Shown here: positions 16,650 through 24,839 of the stretch, one piece after another
How the letters are laid out: each line of letters starts with the position of its first letter
How positions within the stretch are numbered: the first letter of the stretch is position 1
NCBI RefSeq assembly: GCF_019458805.1
Contig: NZ_JAIBOA010000003.1
Location: forward strand, 310,001 to 374,000
Direction of reading: 5' to 3'
Length of the DNA stretch: 64,000 nucleotides
From: Actinomadura parmotrematis
Lineage (GTDB): Bacteria; Actinomycetota; Actinomycetes; Streptosporangiales; Streptosporangiaceae
Made by a program: the position numbers and the translations under genes
The notes under the pieces: model-generated
The model's input: only the letters and a program-made list of their open reading frames with translations
Told to the model about the DNA's origin: nothing
The model's database searches: none

Positions 16650-18172
16650 AAGATCGGGACCGTCAGGCCCGTCCACAGGTCGGCGAGGCGCTGCTTGGCG
16701 ACGCCGGCGCGGCAGTGCTCGACGCCGTAGACGGCGCCCGTGGCGAACGCCTCGCCGCTCGTCTTCGGGCGGACGGCGTGCAGCCGCTCCAGCGCGACGA
16801 CGCCGTCCTGGTAGTCGCCGAGGACCGTCTGGACGCGCTTGGCCTGCTTGGCGGCCCGCTTGGCGGGCTTGCCGAGCACGGGCTCGGCGAGTTCGGCGGC
16901 GTAGCGCGCGCGCTTGGCGGCCTTGCGGGTCTCGTGCCGGGCGATATCGGCGTCGTCGGCGCCGGTGATGGCGGCGTGCTTGCGCTCCAGCCGCCACCAG
17001 GACTTCTGGATGAGCCCGGGCAGCACGTCGGCGGCGGGCTTGCGGGCCTTCTTGCGGAACGGCGGATCGGTGACGAACGCGTCCAGGGCGTCGAGCAGCT
17101 CGTAGTAGCGCTCGGACGTCAGCGCGCGCATCGCCTTGCGGTGCGCGGCCGCCTGCTGGCGGGGCAGGGCGGCCGTCCAGGCGGGCTCGGGCTCGCCGAG
17201 ATCGGCGAGGCGCCCGGTGAACCGCTCGCGCAGCACCTCCAGGTCGCGGGTCTCGCCGAGCACGTCGCCCCCGAGCCATTTCAGGCCGTCCTTCAGCGGA
17301 CCGGTGCGCTCGGCGTCGAACAGGGACTCGTAGCTCTGCAGGGCGCTGCGGATGCGGCGCGCGGCGGTCCGCATCTGGTGGACGGCGCCGTCGGCGTCCT
17401 GCCGGGCGCGCGGATCGTGGTCCAGCAGCCGGACGAGGTAGGCGGCGATGTAGGCGACGACCGCGTCCCCGGCGGTGGCATCGGCGCGCCCGGCGCGGGC
17501 GGCGATGTCGGCGCGGGTGGTGTCGGCCTCGGTCGCGAGCACGCGCGACAGCTTGGACGCCGAGCCGGACCGGGACGCGCCCGCCCTCTTCAGCCGCTTG
17601 CCGACCGCCTTCAGCACGTCGGGGGAGCCGCCCTTGAGCTCGACCTCGACCTCCCGCCAGCGGAGCGCGCCGTCCGCGCCGCCGGTCTCGGCGCCGTCCT
17701 CGGGCGTGAACACGACCGCGCTCGTCTCGCGCAGGTCGCGGCCGGTGACGAGGTCGTCGGCGATCTCGGCGAGCGGCCGCCCCGCCTCGTCCAGCAGCAG
17801 GACGGTGGTGCGCGCGGTGTCCAGGGTGGCGACGGGGCGGAGCGGCTCGCCGCGCGCGACCGAGGCGACGAGGTCGGCGAGGCGCTTCGGCGGCCGGTTG
17901 GTACTGCCGAGCGGCGCGTGGATCTCCAAGCGGTTGCCGTCGGCGGCGGGCAGCTTCAGGTGCCAGCCGGCGTCCGTCCCGCCCTTGCGGCGGCGCAGGG
18001 TGATCTTCGCGGCGGCGAGCCGGAGGCCGGCGGTGTCGAAGTAGGACGCGTGCAGCTCGTGGCGTTCGGGCTCCCCGACGGACGCCACGCCGGGCAGGCC
18101 GTCCAGGTCGGGGACGGCGAAACCGGCGTCCGCGTCGTACTTGCGCTCGATCTCCACGTGCTCGTCGCTCAC
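16646..18172 (-). CDS. CYTH-CHAD domain protein
   Basis: A 508-residue protein. The N-terminal CYTH (triphosphate tunnel) domain shows the EIERKY signature, KITLRRRKGG and WHLKLP. The C-terminal CHAD domain is helical and rich in His, Arg and Lys (VHQMRTAARRIRSALQ and HETRKAAKRARYAAELA), the family's polyphosphate-binding surface. CHAD proteins localise to polyphosphate granules, and the gene is convergent with the ppk1-Nudix unit, so a polyphosphate role is likely. The GTG at 18172 is preferred over the ATG at 18187 because AAGGAG sits exactly six bases before it; that ATG overlaps the ribosome site. The stop overlaps the Nudix stop. Confidence 0.9.
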   Translation of the reverse strand: MSDEHVEIERKYDADAGFAVPDLDGLPGVASVGEPERHELHASYFDTAGLRLAAAKITLRRRKGGTDAGWHLKLPAADGNRLEIHAPLGSTNRPPKRLADLVASVARGEPLRPVATLDTARTTVLLLDEAGRPLAEIADDLVTGRDLRETSAVVFTPEDGAETGGADGALRWREVEVELKGGSPDVLKAVGKRLKRAGASRSGSASKLSRVLATEADTTRADIAARAGRADATAGDAVVAYIAAYLVRLLDHDPRARQDADGAVHQMRTAARRIRSALQSYESLFDAERTGPLKDGLKWLGGDVLGETRDLEVLRERFTGRLADLGEPEPAWTAALPRQQAAAHRKAMRALTSERYYELLDALDAFVTDPPFRKKARKPAADVLPGLIQKSWWRLERKHAAITGADDADIARHETRKAAKRARYAAELAEPVLGKPAKRAAKQAKRVQTVLGDYQDGVVALERLHAVRPKTSGEAFATGAVYGVEHCRAGVAKQRLADLWTGLTVPIF

Positions 18173-18280
18173 ACCGCACTCCTTCATGTCCGTGCCGCCA
18201 GAGTTCTCGGTCCCTCCGGGTTCTCTGCCCCGAAGTGCGCGGCTCGAGTCCTGTGTAACGGCGGTCACGGTGCCGCGGCG

Positions 18281-18310
18281 TTGACCCGGCGCCCGGTCCG
18301 CCGCCTTAAT
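18281..18310 (+). promoter_or_regulatory. predicted promoter of the EphD-like gene (leaderless)
   Basis: TTGACC (18281-18286) and CTTAAT (18305-18310) are spaced by 18 bases, and the ATG begins 8 bases after the -10. No ribosome site precedes the ATG. The message probably starts at or next to the start codon. Confidence 0.45.
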
Positions 18311-18317
18311 TAACAGC

Positions 18318-19964
18318 ATGTCCAATACTGTTCGCGGGGACGGCGCCGACCTCGCCGTCCAGCGGCGCGGCACCGCGGGCCCGGCGGTCCTGCTCGTCCA
18401 CGGCTACCCCGACACCCACCGCGTCTGGGACGGCGTGGCGGACCGCCTCGCCGGCCGGTTCCGCGTCATCACCTACGACGTGCGCGGCGCCGGCGCCTCG
18501 TCCCGCCCGTCCGGGCGCGCCGCCTACCGGCTGGACCGCCTCACGGCCGACATGCGCGCCGTGCTGGACGCCGCCGCGCCCGGCGAGAAGGTCCACCTCG
18601 TCGGCCACGACTGGGGCTCCATCCAGTCGTGGGAGGCGGTCTGCACGATGCCCGATCGGTTCGCGTCCTTCACCTCGATCTCGGGGCCGTCGCTGGACCA
18701 CGTCGGGCACTGGACGCGCGGCTTCCACCCGGCCCGCTCGCTGCGGCAGGCGCTGCACTCCTGGTACATCGCCTTCTTCCAGACGCCCGTCGTGCCCGAG
18801 CTGTCGTGGCGCACCGGCGCCGGGCGGCGCCTGCTGTCCCTGATGGACGGCGGCGCCGACTTCGGGCCGACGCTGCCCGCCGACGGCGCCCACGGCGTCA
18901 ACCTGTACCGCGCCAACGTCCCCGACCGCCTCGCGCGCCCGCGCGAACGGCGCACCGACGTCCCGGTCCAGCTCGTGATTCCCGAGGACGACCCGTTCGT
19001 CACGCCCGCCATCGCCGAGGCGGCCCGCCCGCACGCGTCCGACCTGTGGATCCGCCGCGTGCAGGGCCGGCACTGGATCCCGGCGGCCCGCCCAGACCTC
19101 GTCGCCCGGCTGGTCGCCGAGCACATCGACCAGGTGACGGGCGCGATCGAGCCGCTGCGCCGCACGTCCCCGGCCGACTTCGCCGACCGGCTCGTCGTCG
19201 TCACCGGCGCGGGCTCGGGCATCGGCCGCTCGACCGCCCTCGCCTTCGCGCGGCGCGGCGCCCGCGTCGTCGCCGCCGACCTGGACGGCGCCGCCGCGAA
19301 GGAGACCGCCGCGCTCGCCGGGGCGTCCGCGCGCGCGTACGAGGTGGACGTGTCCGACGCCGCCGCCATGGAGAAGTTCGCCGCCGAGATCGGCGCGCCC
19401 GACGTCCTCGTCAACAACGCGGGCATCGGCATGGCCGGGTCGCTGCTGGACCACACGACCGAGGACTGGGAGCGGCTCCTCGGCGTCAACCTGTGGGGCG
19501 TCATCCACGGCTCGCGGCTGTTCGGGCGCCTGATGGTCGAGCGCGGCGAGGGCGGCCACATCGTCAACACCGCGTCCGCGGCCGCGTTCATGCCGTCGCG
19601 CACGCTGCCCGCCTACAGCACCAGCAAGGCGGCCGTGCTGATGCTGACCGAGTGCCTGCGCGCCGAGCTGGCGTCCGAGGGCATCGGCGTCACCGCCGTC
19701 TGCCCGGGGATCGTCAACACGGCCATCACGCGGACGACGTCCTTCGTCGGCCTGTCCGCCGACGACCAGGACGAGCAGCGCAAGCGCGCCGTCCGCGCGT
19801 ACGGGCTGCGCAACTACGGCCCGGACCAGGTCGCCGAACGCATCGTGGCGGCCGTCCGCGCGAACAAGGCCGTCCAGCCCGTCACGCCCGAGGCGCACCT
19901 GGCCCGCCTCATCTCACGTGTCTCGCCCGGCGCCCTGCGCCTGCTCGCCCGCATCCGCCTCTGA
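18318..19964 (+). CDS. alpha/beta-hydrolase - short-chain dehydrogenase fusion (EphD-like)
   Basis: A 548-residue fusion. Residues 1-275 are an epoxide-hydrolase-type alpha/beta hydrolase with the oxyanion motif HGYP and nucleophile Asp98 in GHDWGS. Residues from about 290 form an SDR domain with TGAGSGIG (starting Thr296), the NNAG motif (LVNNAGIG) and the catalytic YSTSK (Tyr433, Lys437). The same order is found in mycobacterial EphD, which acts on lipids; the substrate here is unknown. No ribosome site precedes the ATG, fitting a leaderless message. A strong terminator follows the stop. Confidence 0.92.
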   Translation: MSNTVRGDGADLAVQRRGTAGPAVLLVHGYPDTHRVWDGVADRLAGRFRVITYDVRGAGASSRPSGRAAYRLDRLTADMRAVLDAAAPGEKVHLVGHDWGSIQSWEAVCTMPDRFASFTSISGPSLDHVGHWTRGFHPARSLRQALHSWYIAFFQTPVVPELSWRTGAGRRLLSLMDGGADFGPTLPADGAHGVNLYRANVPDRLARPRERRTDVPVQLVIPEDDPFVTPAIAEAARPHASDLWIRRVQGRHWIPAARPDLVARLVAEHIDQVTGAIEPLRRTSPADFADRLVVVTGAGSGIGRSTALAFARRGARVVAADLDGAAAKETAALAGASARAYEVDVSDAAAMEKFAAEIGAPDVLVNNAGIGMAGSLLDHTTEDWERLLGVNLWGVIHGSRLFGRLMVERGEGGHIVNTASAAAFMPSRTLPAYSTSKAAVLMLTECLRAELASEGIGVTAVCPGIVNTAITRTTSFVGLSADDQDEQRKRAVRAYGLRNYGPDQVAERIVAAVRANKAVQPVTPEAHLARLISRVSPGALRLLARIRL

Positions 19965-19972
19965 AACGCAGA

Positions 19973-20002
19973 ACGGGCGCCCCCTGTGGCGGGGGCGCCC
20001 GT
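19973..20002 (+). terminator. terminator of the EphD-like gene
   Basis: Perfect 12-bp stem (19973-19984 with 19991-20002) around a 6-base loop, 8 bases after the stop codon. GC-rich and without a T-run. Confidence 0.8.
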
Positions 20003-20162
20003 CTGTCACGTCAAGGTCGGTGTGTGGGTCGCCTCTCGGCGAAAGGCTCAACACGGCTCCAGCCGGACGGTATTCCGTGAAGGCGATAGGTGAGGCCCGG
20101 GGACACCAGGCACACCGACCATCACCTGTAACGGCCCGGCCCCCGTCCTTGTTCCCGGCGCT

Positions 20163-20903
20163 TCACGCGGTCCTCGTGCCGATGACGACGGTGGCGTCGA
20201 GCTCGTCCGAACGGGCGATCCGCGCCTCCAGGCCGCCCGCCTCCAGCACGTCCACCGCCACGGCGGCCTGCCGGTCGCTCGCCTCCGTCAGCAGGTGGCC
20301 GCCGGGGGCGAGCCACGTCCCGGCCTCGGCGGCGACGCGGCGCAGCACCTCCAGCCCGTCGTGCCCGCCGTCCAGCGCGACGCGCGCCTCGTGGTCGCGG
20401 GCCTCGCCGGGCAGGAACGCCACCTCGCCGCTCGGCACGTAGGGGACGTTGGCGAGCAGCACGCGCACCCGCCCCCGCAGGGTCTCGGGCAGCGGCGCGA
20501 ACAGGTCGCCCTCGAAGACCTCGCCGGGCACGTTCCGCCGGGCGCAGCGCACCGCCGCCGGGTCGATGTCGGCCGCGTACAGCTCGACGTCCACCGCGGC
20601 CCGCAGCGCGGCCCCGAGGGCCCCGGACCCGCAGCACAGGTCCACCGCGACGTCCCCGGCCCGCGCCAGCCCCGCGGCCCGCTCGACGAGGAACCCGCTC
20701 CGCCGCCGCGGCACGAACACCCCCGGATCGACGCGCACCCTGATCCCGCGGAACTCCGCCCAGCCGAGCACGTGCTCCAGCGGCAGCCCCGCGACCCGCC
20801 GCGCGACCATCGCCTCGTGGTCGCCGGGCGTCGCCAGGATGAGCTCCGCCTCCTCCTCGGCGAAGACGCACCCGGCCGCCCGCAGCCGCTCCACGATCCC
20901 CAC
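20163..20903 (-). CDS. PrmC/HemK-related glutamine methyltransferase-like protein
   Basis: A 246-residue class I methyltransferase. Motif I is VAVDLCCGSGALGAALR, the acidic ribose contact is YAADIDPAAV, and the family-defining loop appears as LLANVPYVPSGE, so the usual NPPY is NVPY. It resembles the PrmC-related group of unknown substrate (TIGR03704-like) rather than true PrmC. The GTG at 20903 has GGGGAGG five bases upstream; the frame remains open to a GTG at 20936, but that codon lacks a ribosome site. It stands alone, upstream of nothing on its strand. Confidence 0.82.
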   Translation of the reverse strand: MGIVERLRAAGCVFAEEEAELILATPGDHEAMVARRVAGLPLEHVLGWAEFRGIRVRVDPGVFVPRRRSGFLVERAAGLARAGDVAVDLCCGSGALGAALRAAVDVELYAADIDPAAVRCARRNVPGEVFEGDLFAPLPETLRGRVRVLLANVPYVPSGEVAFLPGEARDHEARVALDGGHDGLEVLRRVAAEAGTWLAPGGHLLTEASDRQAAVAVDVLEAGGLEARIARSDELDATVVIGTRTA

Positions 20904-21373
20904 GGTCGCCTCCCCACGGCTCCCGCGGACCGCCACCGCGCGACCGTCCCGGAGGAGCGCCCTCCGCCCCGACCATGATCACCGGCCGGGACGCGCGTCA
21001 CGCTACCCGACGCCGCGGGCCGCGCGGTCCCCGCCTTGCGCCCGGCGCCGGGACCAGAGGACGCGCGATCTCCCTGCCCGCAGCACGGGCCCGGTGCGAA
21101 CGATCCGCGCCGTTGCGTCCCGGCCGGCCAGTGGACGGGCGACCGCACGGCGGAGGGCGGACGCGTCCGCCCTCCGCCCCCACCCTGCCCGCCCCCCGGT
21201 TGCATCCCCGTTGCATCCGGGCCGCCGTTCCTCCCCGCCGCTCTCCAGCACCCCCGGGAAGCAGCCGGCGGCGCCCCCGGCGGGGTCCAGCGTGGCGTCG
21301 GCGACCACGCCAGAGGTGACCATGCGGGCGGCCACCCCGGGCGGATACCCGAATTCGCGTATCCGTCCGGGAC
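20904..21373. other. intergenic region, terminator only
   Basis: 470 bases between two leftward genes. Apart from the perfect palindrome at 21149-21178 and a short tandem repeat of TTGCATCC around 21199-21218, I see no gene, RNA or clear promoter. Confidence 0.5.
21149..21178 (-). terminator. probable terminator for the GNAT gene
   Basis: A perfect 30-bp palindrome (12-bp stem with ACGCGT as loop if drawn with a hairpin) lies about 195 bases beyond the acetyltransferase stop and before the PrmC-like gene. Confidence 0.6.
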
Positions 21374-21850
21374 CTAGTCGTCCTTGAGGTGGTACTTCAT
21401 GCCCATGTGGGAGGGGCGGAAGCCGATCTTCTGGTAGAAGCGGATCGAGTCGGGGCGCTGGCGGTCGGTGGTGAGCTGGACGACGCGGCAGCCGCGGGTG
21501 CGGGCCTGGTCGATCGCCCAGGTGATCATGATCTGGCCGATGCCGCGGCCGCGCTGCTCGGAGGCGACCCGGACGCCCTCGATCTGGGCGCGCTCGCCGC
21601 CGGTGTAGGTGAGGCCGGGGATGTAGGTGAGCTGGAGGGTGCCGGCCAGCCGGCCGTCGACCTCCGCCACGACCACCGCGTTGTTCGGGTCGCGCTCGAT
21701 GGCGGCGAACGCCGCGAAGTAGGCGTCCGGGATCACCTCGCCCGGGGTTTCGCGGGTGGCGCCCAGGGGATCGTCGGCGAGCAGCCGGACGATCTCGGGC
21801 AGGTCGTCTCGGGTCGCCTCGCGAAAGGTCACGTTCTCGACTGGCCGCAC
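21374..21850 (-). CDS. GNAT-family N-acetyltransferase
   Basis: A 158-residue acetyltransferase. The acetyl-CoA pyrophosphate loop reads SEQRGRGIGQIM (R/QxxGxG/A signature), preceded by the beta-strand ERAQIEGVRV, and the C-terminal region FYQKIGFRPSHMGMKYHL is typical of the family. The substrate is unknown. The GTG at 21850 follows a TAGCCT hexamer by six bases and has no ribosome site, suggesting a leaderless message; a GTG at 21832 is an alternative. The gene is divergent from whiB-like 21982 across the palindromic repeat pair at 21897-21921. Confidence 0.87.
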   Translation of the reverse strand: MRPVENVTFREATRDDLPEIVRLLADDPLGATRETPGEVIPDAYFAAFAAIERDPNNAVVVAEVDGRLAGTLQLTYIPGLTYTGGERAQIEGVRVASEQRGRGIGQIMITWAIDQARTRGCRVVQLTTDRQRPDSIRFYQKIGFRPSHMGMKYHLKDD

Positions 21851-21896
21851 GTCAACAGGCTATCCGGACGAAATGCCTCATTGGTCACCATGACTT

Positions 21897-21921
21897 GTAG
21901 TACTACGCTTCGTAGTACTAC
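21897..21921. promoter_or_regulatory. two tandem copies of a 10-bp palindrome (possible operator)
   Basis: GTAGTACTAC, itself a perfect palindrome, occurs at 21897-21906 and 21912-21921, separated by GCTTC. Centres are 15 bp apart. The pair lies between the divergent GNAT and WhiB-family genes, 60 bases before the latter. Being AT-rich in a GC-rich genome it stands out strongly. Confidence 0.55.
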
Positions 21922-21981
21922 GTTGAGTGGACCGATGCCCCACCCCCGAACTGCCGGCGCGGACCGTCGCAGGGAGATGTC

Positions 21982-22311
21982 ATGCCGAACCCACACGCCA
22001 ACGAGGAACACTGGAGCGACCACGCGATCTGCCGTGGCGCCGATCCGGACCTGTTCTTCCCCATCGGGTACGCCGCGCCGATCCTGCGCGAGCAGGAGGA
22101 GCGCGCCAAGGCCGTCTGCGGGCACTGCCCCGTCGTCGGCGCCTGCCTCAGCTGGGCGCTGCGGGTCGGGGAGCCGGACGGCATCTGGGGCGGGACGACG
22201 CCCGAGGAGCGCCGCCTGCTCCGCCGCGCCGCCGACGCGCCCGTCAGGCACCGGCTGCCGGCGATCTCCGTGCGCGGGGACGTCGAGGAGGACGCCCGGC
22301 ACGCCGCCTGA
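21982..22311 (+). CDS. WhiB-family iron-sulfur transcriptional regulator
   Basis: A 109-residue WhiB-like protein. The four cluster-binding cysteines are Cys17, Cys46, Cys49 and Cys55 (pattern C-x28-C-x2-C-x5-C), and the family turn is GIWGGTT (67-73), followed by a basic RRLLRR helix. These proteins bind a [4Fe-4S] cluster and usually a sigma-factor region 4, sensing redox or NO. GGGAG seven bases before the ATG supports the start. The C-terminal 25 residues extend past the usual end of the short WhiB1-type proteins. Its stop directly abuts the stop of the convergent quinone reductase gene. Confidence 0.95.
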   Translation: MPNPHANEEHWSDHAICRGADPDLFFPIGYAAPILREQEERAKAVCGHCPVVGACLSWALRVGEPDGIWGGTTPEERRLLRRAADAPVRHRLPAISVRGDVEEDARHAA

Positions 22312-23271
22312 TCAGGGGACGAGCGCGACCTTGCCCGCCGTGCGGCGCCCCAGCAGGTCGTCCATCGCCCGCCCGGCCGACTCCAGCGGGACGGCGGTGG
22401 GCGCGACCGGCGCGAGGGCGCCGTCCGCGACGAGGCCGAGCAGCTCCTCCAGCAGGGCGAGCTGGCCGGCGCCGTCCGACAGCGCCCAGGCCCCCCAGTC
22501 CACCCCGACGACGCTGCGGTTGCGCAGCAGCACCTGGTTCAGCGGCAGGGACGGGATCGTCCCCGACGCGAACCCGATCACCACGTAGCGGCCGAACTCG
22601 CGGAGGGCGCGCAGCCCCGGTTCGGCGAGGGCCCCGCCCACGGGGTCGTACACGACGTCCACGCCGCCGCCCGACCACTCGCGGGCGGCGGTCTTGACGT
22701 CCCCGGCCGGGTCGAGCACCGCGTCCGCGCCCGCCGCGAGCGCGAGCGCCCGCTTCTCCTCCGACGACGCCGCCGCCAGCACCCGCGCGCCGAGCGCCTT
22801 GGCGACCTGGACGGCGGCGAGGCCCGTCCCGCCGCCCGCGCCGAGCACGAGGACGCGCTCGCCCGCCGCCAGGCGCGCCCGCGTGCGCAGCGCGAACAGG
22901 GCGGTGCAGTAGCTCTGGGTGAACGTCGCCGCCCGGACGGCGTCCAGCTTCTCCGGCAGCGGGACCGCGGCGGATGCCGGGACGGCGACCCGCTCGGCGA
23001 AGCCGCCGAGCCCGCACATGGCGAGCACCCGCGTCCCGACCGCGGGCGACGTCACGTCCGGTCCGGCGGCGACGACGGTCCCCGCCACCTCGCCGCCCGG
23101 GACGAACGGCAGCGGCGGCTTGATCTGGTACCGCCCGCGGACGAACAGCCCGTCGACGTAGTTGACGCCCGCCGCCTCGACGCCGATGACGACCTGGCCC
23201 GGTCCCGCCTCGGGCTCGGGGACGTCCGCGACCGCGACCGTCCCGAGCTCCGCACACCGCACAGCACGCAT
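22312..23271 (-). CDS. zinc-independent medium-chain quinone oxidoreductase
   Basis: A 319-residue NADPH:quinone-reductase-type MDR enzyme. The N-terminal GroES-like domain has EAAGVNYVDGLFVRG and FVPGGEVAGTVV; the nucleotide-binding domain has VLVLGAGGGTGLAAVQVAKA and a DVVYDPVGG strand. The catalytic zinc ligands of alcohol dehydrogenases are missing, as expected for quinone reductases. The ATG at 23271 follows GTGGGG. The frame shows no fusion or truncation. Likely reaction: NADPH-dependent reduction of quinones or enones in the cytoplasm. Confidence 0.88.
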   Translation of the reverse strand: MRAVRCAELGTVAVADVPEPEAGPGQVVIGVEAAGVNYVDGLFVRGRYQIKPPLPFVPGGEVAGTVVAAGPDVTSPAVGTRVLAMCGLGGFAERVAVPASAAVPLPEKLDAVRAATFTQSYCTALFALRTRARLAAGERVLVLGAGGGTGLAAVQVAKALGARVLAAASSEEKRALALAAGADAVLDPAGDVKTAAREWSGGGVDVVYDPVGGALAEPGLRALREFGRYVVIGFASGTIPSLPLNQVLLRNRSVVGVDWGAWALSDGAGQLALLEELLGLVADGALAPVAPTAVPLESAGRAMDDLLGRRTAGKVALVP

Positions 23272-23342
23272 CGCCCCACTATGGCCGAATCCCGTTCGGG
23301 TCCGCTACGGGGACAAAAGCCGGATCGGGATCGTTCTTCCCG

Positions 23343-23371
23343 GTGACGGCAGGTCCCTCCCGATCTACGGT
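23343..23371 (+). promoter_or_regulatory. predicted promoter of the rhomboid gene (leaderless)
   Basis: GTGACG (23343-23348), a 17-base spacer and TACGGT (23366-23371). The ATG at 23379 follows the -10 after 7 bases, leaving no room for a leader. Confidence 0.4.
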
Positions 23372-23378
23372 GGCGCGT

Positions 23379-24008
23379 ATGAGCTACAGTCCGGTCCCCG
23401 AGAGCAGGCGGCGCGACGGCCTCGCCGTGCACGGCGCCCGCGCGCTCACCGCGGCCGCCGTCGTGCTCGGCATCACCGCCGTCATGTGGGTCCTGGAGCT
23501 GGTCGACGTCGTGCTCGGCGGCACCCTCGACCGGCTGGGCGTCCAGGCGCACGACGTGAACGACCTGCCCGACATCTTCACCGCGCCGTTCATGCACGGC
23601 TCGCTCGGCCACCTGGCGGGCAACACGCTGCCGTTCGTCGTGCTCGGCTTCCTCGCCGCGGTGCGCGGCATCGGCCGCTTCCTGGCGATGATGCTGGTCG
23701 TCACCGTGGTCGGCGGCCTCGGCGTCTGGTTCACCGGCAGCGGCAACACCCTCGGGTCGAGCATCCTGGTCTTCGGGTTCTTCGGCTACCTGCTCGGCCG
23801 CGGGGTGTTCGAGCGGCGGCTCGCCGACATCGCCATCGCGGTCGGCGTCGTCGCCGTCTACGGGACGCTGATCTTCGGGATCCTGCCGCAGGACCCGAAC
23901 ATCTCCTGGCAGGGCCACCTGTTCGGGCTGATCGGCGGCGTCCTGTCGGCGTGGGTCCTGCGGCGCCGGCGCGAGCGCGAGCCGGCCGCGCCCGCCCCCG
24001 TCCTCTAG
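23379..24008 (+). CDS. rhomboid-family intramembrane serine protease
   Basis: A 209-residue membrane protease with about six hydrophobic segments. The catalytic dyad is visible: Ser128 in the GxSx-type motif GSSI (126-129) and His180 in WQGHLFGLIGG. The conserved HGSLGHLAGN (73-82) supplies the accessory His and Asn. The GSSI motif replaces the more usual GASG, but the serine is retained. Rhomboids cleave substrate membrane helices; the substrate here is unknown. The TAG overlaps the TAG of the convergent SDR gene through a shared CTAG at 24005-24008. Confidence 0.87.
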   Translation: MSYSPVPESRRRDGLAVHGARALTAAAVVLGITAVMWVLELVDVVLGGTLDRLGVQAHDVNDLPDIFTAPFMHGSLGHLAGNTLPFVVLGFLAAVRGIGRFLAMMLVVTVVGGLGVWFTGSGNTLGSSILVFGFFGYLLGRGVFERRLADIAIAVGVVAVYGTLIFGILPQDPNISWQGHLFGLIGGVLSAWVLRRRREREPAAPAPVL

Positions 24009-24778
24009 CTCGGCCGGACGGAGACGTCGGCGACGACCGCGTCGCGCGGCGTCTCCAGCGCCCCTACCAGCACCCGCGCGACGGTCGCCGGGTCGGCGAA
24101 GTCGGCCGGGTCGTAGGACGCGCCCTCCTGCGCGCGCACACGGCGCTGCATCTCGGTCGCGGTGCGGCCGGGGTAGACGGTCGTGACGCGCACGGACGGC
24201 TCCTCGGCGCGCAGCGAGTCGGCGAGCGCCCGCAGCCCGAACTTGCTCGCCGCGTACGCCGCCCAGTCGGGGTTGGCGCGGAGGCCCGCCGTCGAGTTGA
24301 CGAACACCACGTGGCCCTCGGCGGCGCGCAGCGCGGGCAGCAGCAGGCGGGTCAGCTCGGCCGCCGACACCAGGTTCACCGACAGGTGCGCGATCCACTC
24401 GTCGGCCTCGGTCTCGGCGACCCGGCCGAGATGGACGACGCCGGCGGCGTGCACCACGCCGTCCAGCCGGTCCGGCAGGCCCGCCTCGGCGAGCATCGCC
24501 TCCAGCCGGCGCGGCTCGTTCAGGTCGAGCACGATGCCGCGGACGGGCCGCCGCGGCGGCGCGGCCGACGAGGGCGCCGCCGCCGGCGCCGCGCCGTTCT
24601 GCACCTGCTGGAACATCTGCGTGCGCGCGTGCGCCCCCGTCCGCAGGCTCTCCTGGACGTCCACCAGCCGGTCCGCGGAGCGGCCGGTGAGGATCAGGTC
24701 GTGGCCGCGGTCGCGGAGCAGCTCGGCGACGGCCCGGCCGATGCCGCCGGTCGCCCCGGTGATGAGATACGTGCCCAT
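24005..24778 (-). CDS. SDR-family oxidoreductase with an internal low-complexity insertion
   Basis: A 257-residue short-chain dehydrogenase. The Rossmann motif is TGATGGIG, the active site includes VVFVNSTAG and YAASK, and the PG motif is VYPGRTATEM. Between the second strand (LILTGRS) and the next conserved strand (IVLDLNEP) there is an Ala/Pro-rich insertion of about 35 residues (QNGAAPAAAPSSAAPPRRP), a place where SDRs normally have a short loop. The ATG at 24778 stands before a short spacer from the pentapeptide-type gene. The substrate is not assigned. Confidence 0.87.
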   Translation of the reverse strand: MGTYLITGATGGIGRAVAELLRDRGHDLILTGRSADRLVDVQESLRTGAHARTQMFQQVQNGAAPAAAPSSAAPPRRPVRGIVLDLNEPRRLEAMLAEAGLPDRLDGVVHAAGVVHLGRVAETEADEWIAHLSVNLVSAAELTRLLLPALRAAEGHVVFVNSTAGLRANPDWAAYAASKFGLRALADSLRAEEPSVRVTTVYPGRTATEMQRRVRAQEGASYDPADFADPATVARVLVGALETPRDAVVADVSVRPS

Positions 24779-24839
24779 GGCGCCCCATTCTTCCCGATCG
24801 GCGGATCCCCCGATGCGTTAGATCGCGGTCGCGGCCCGG

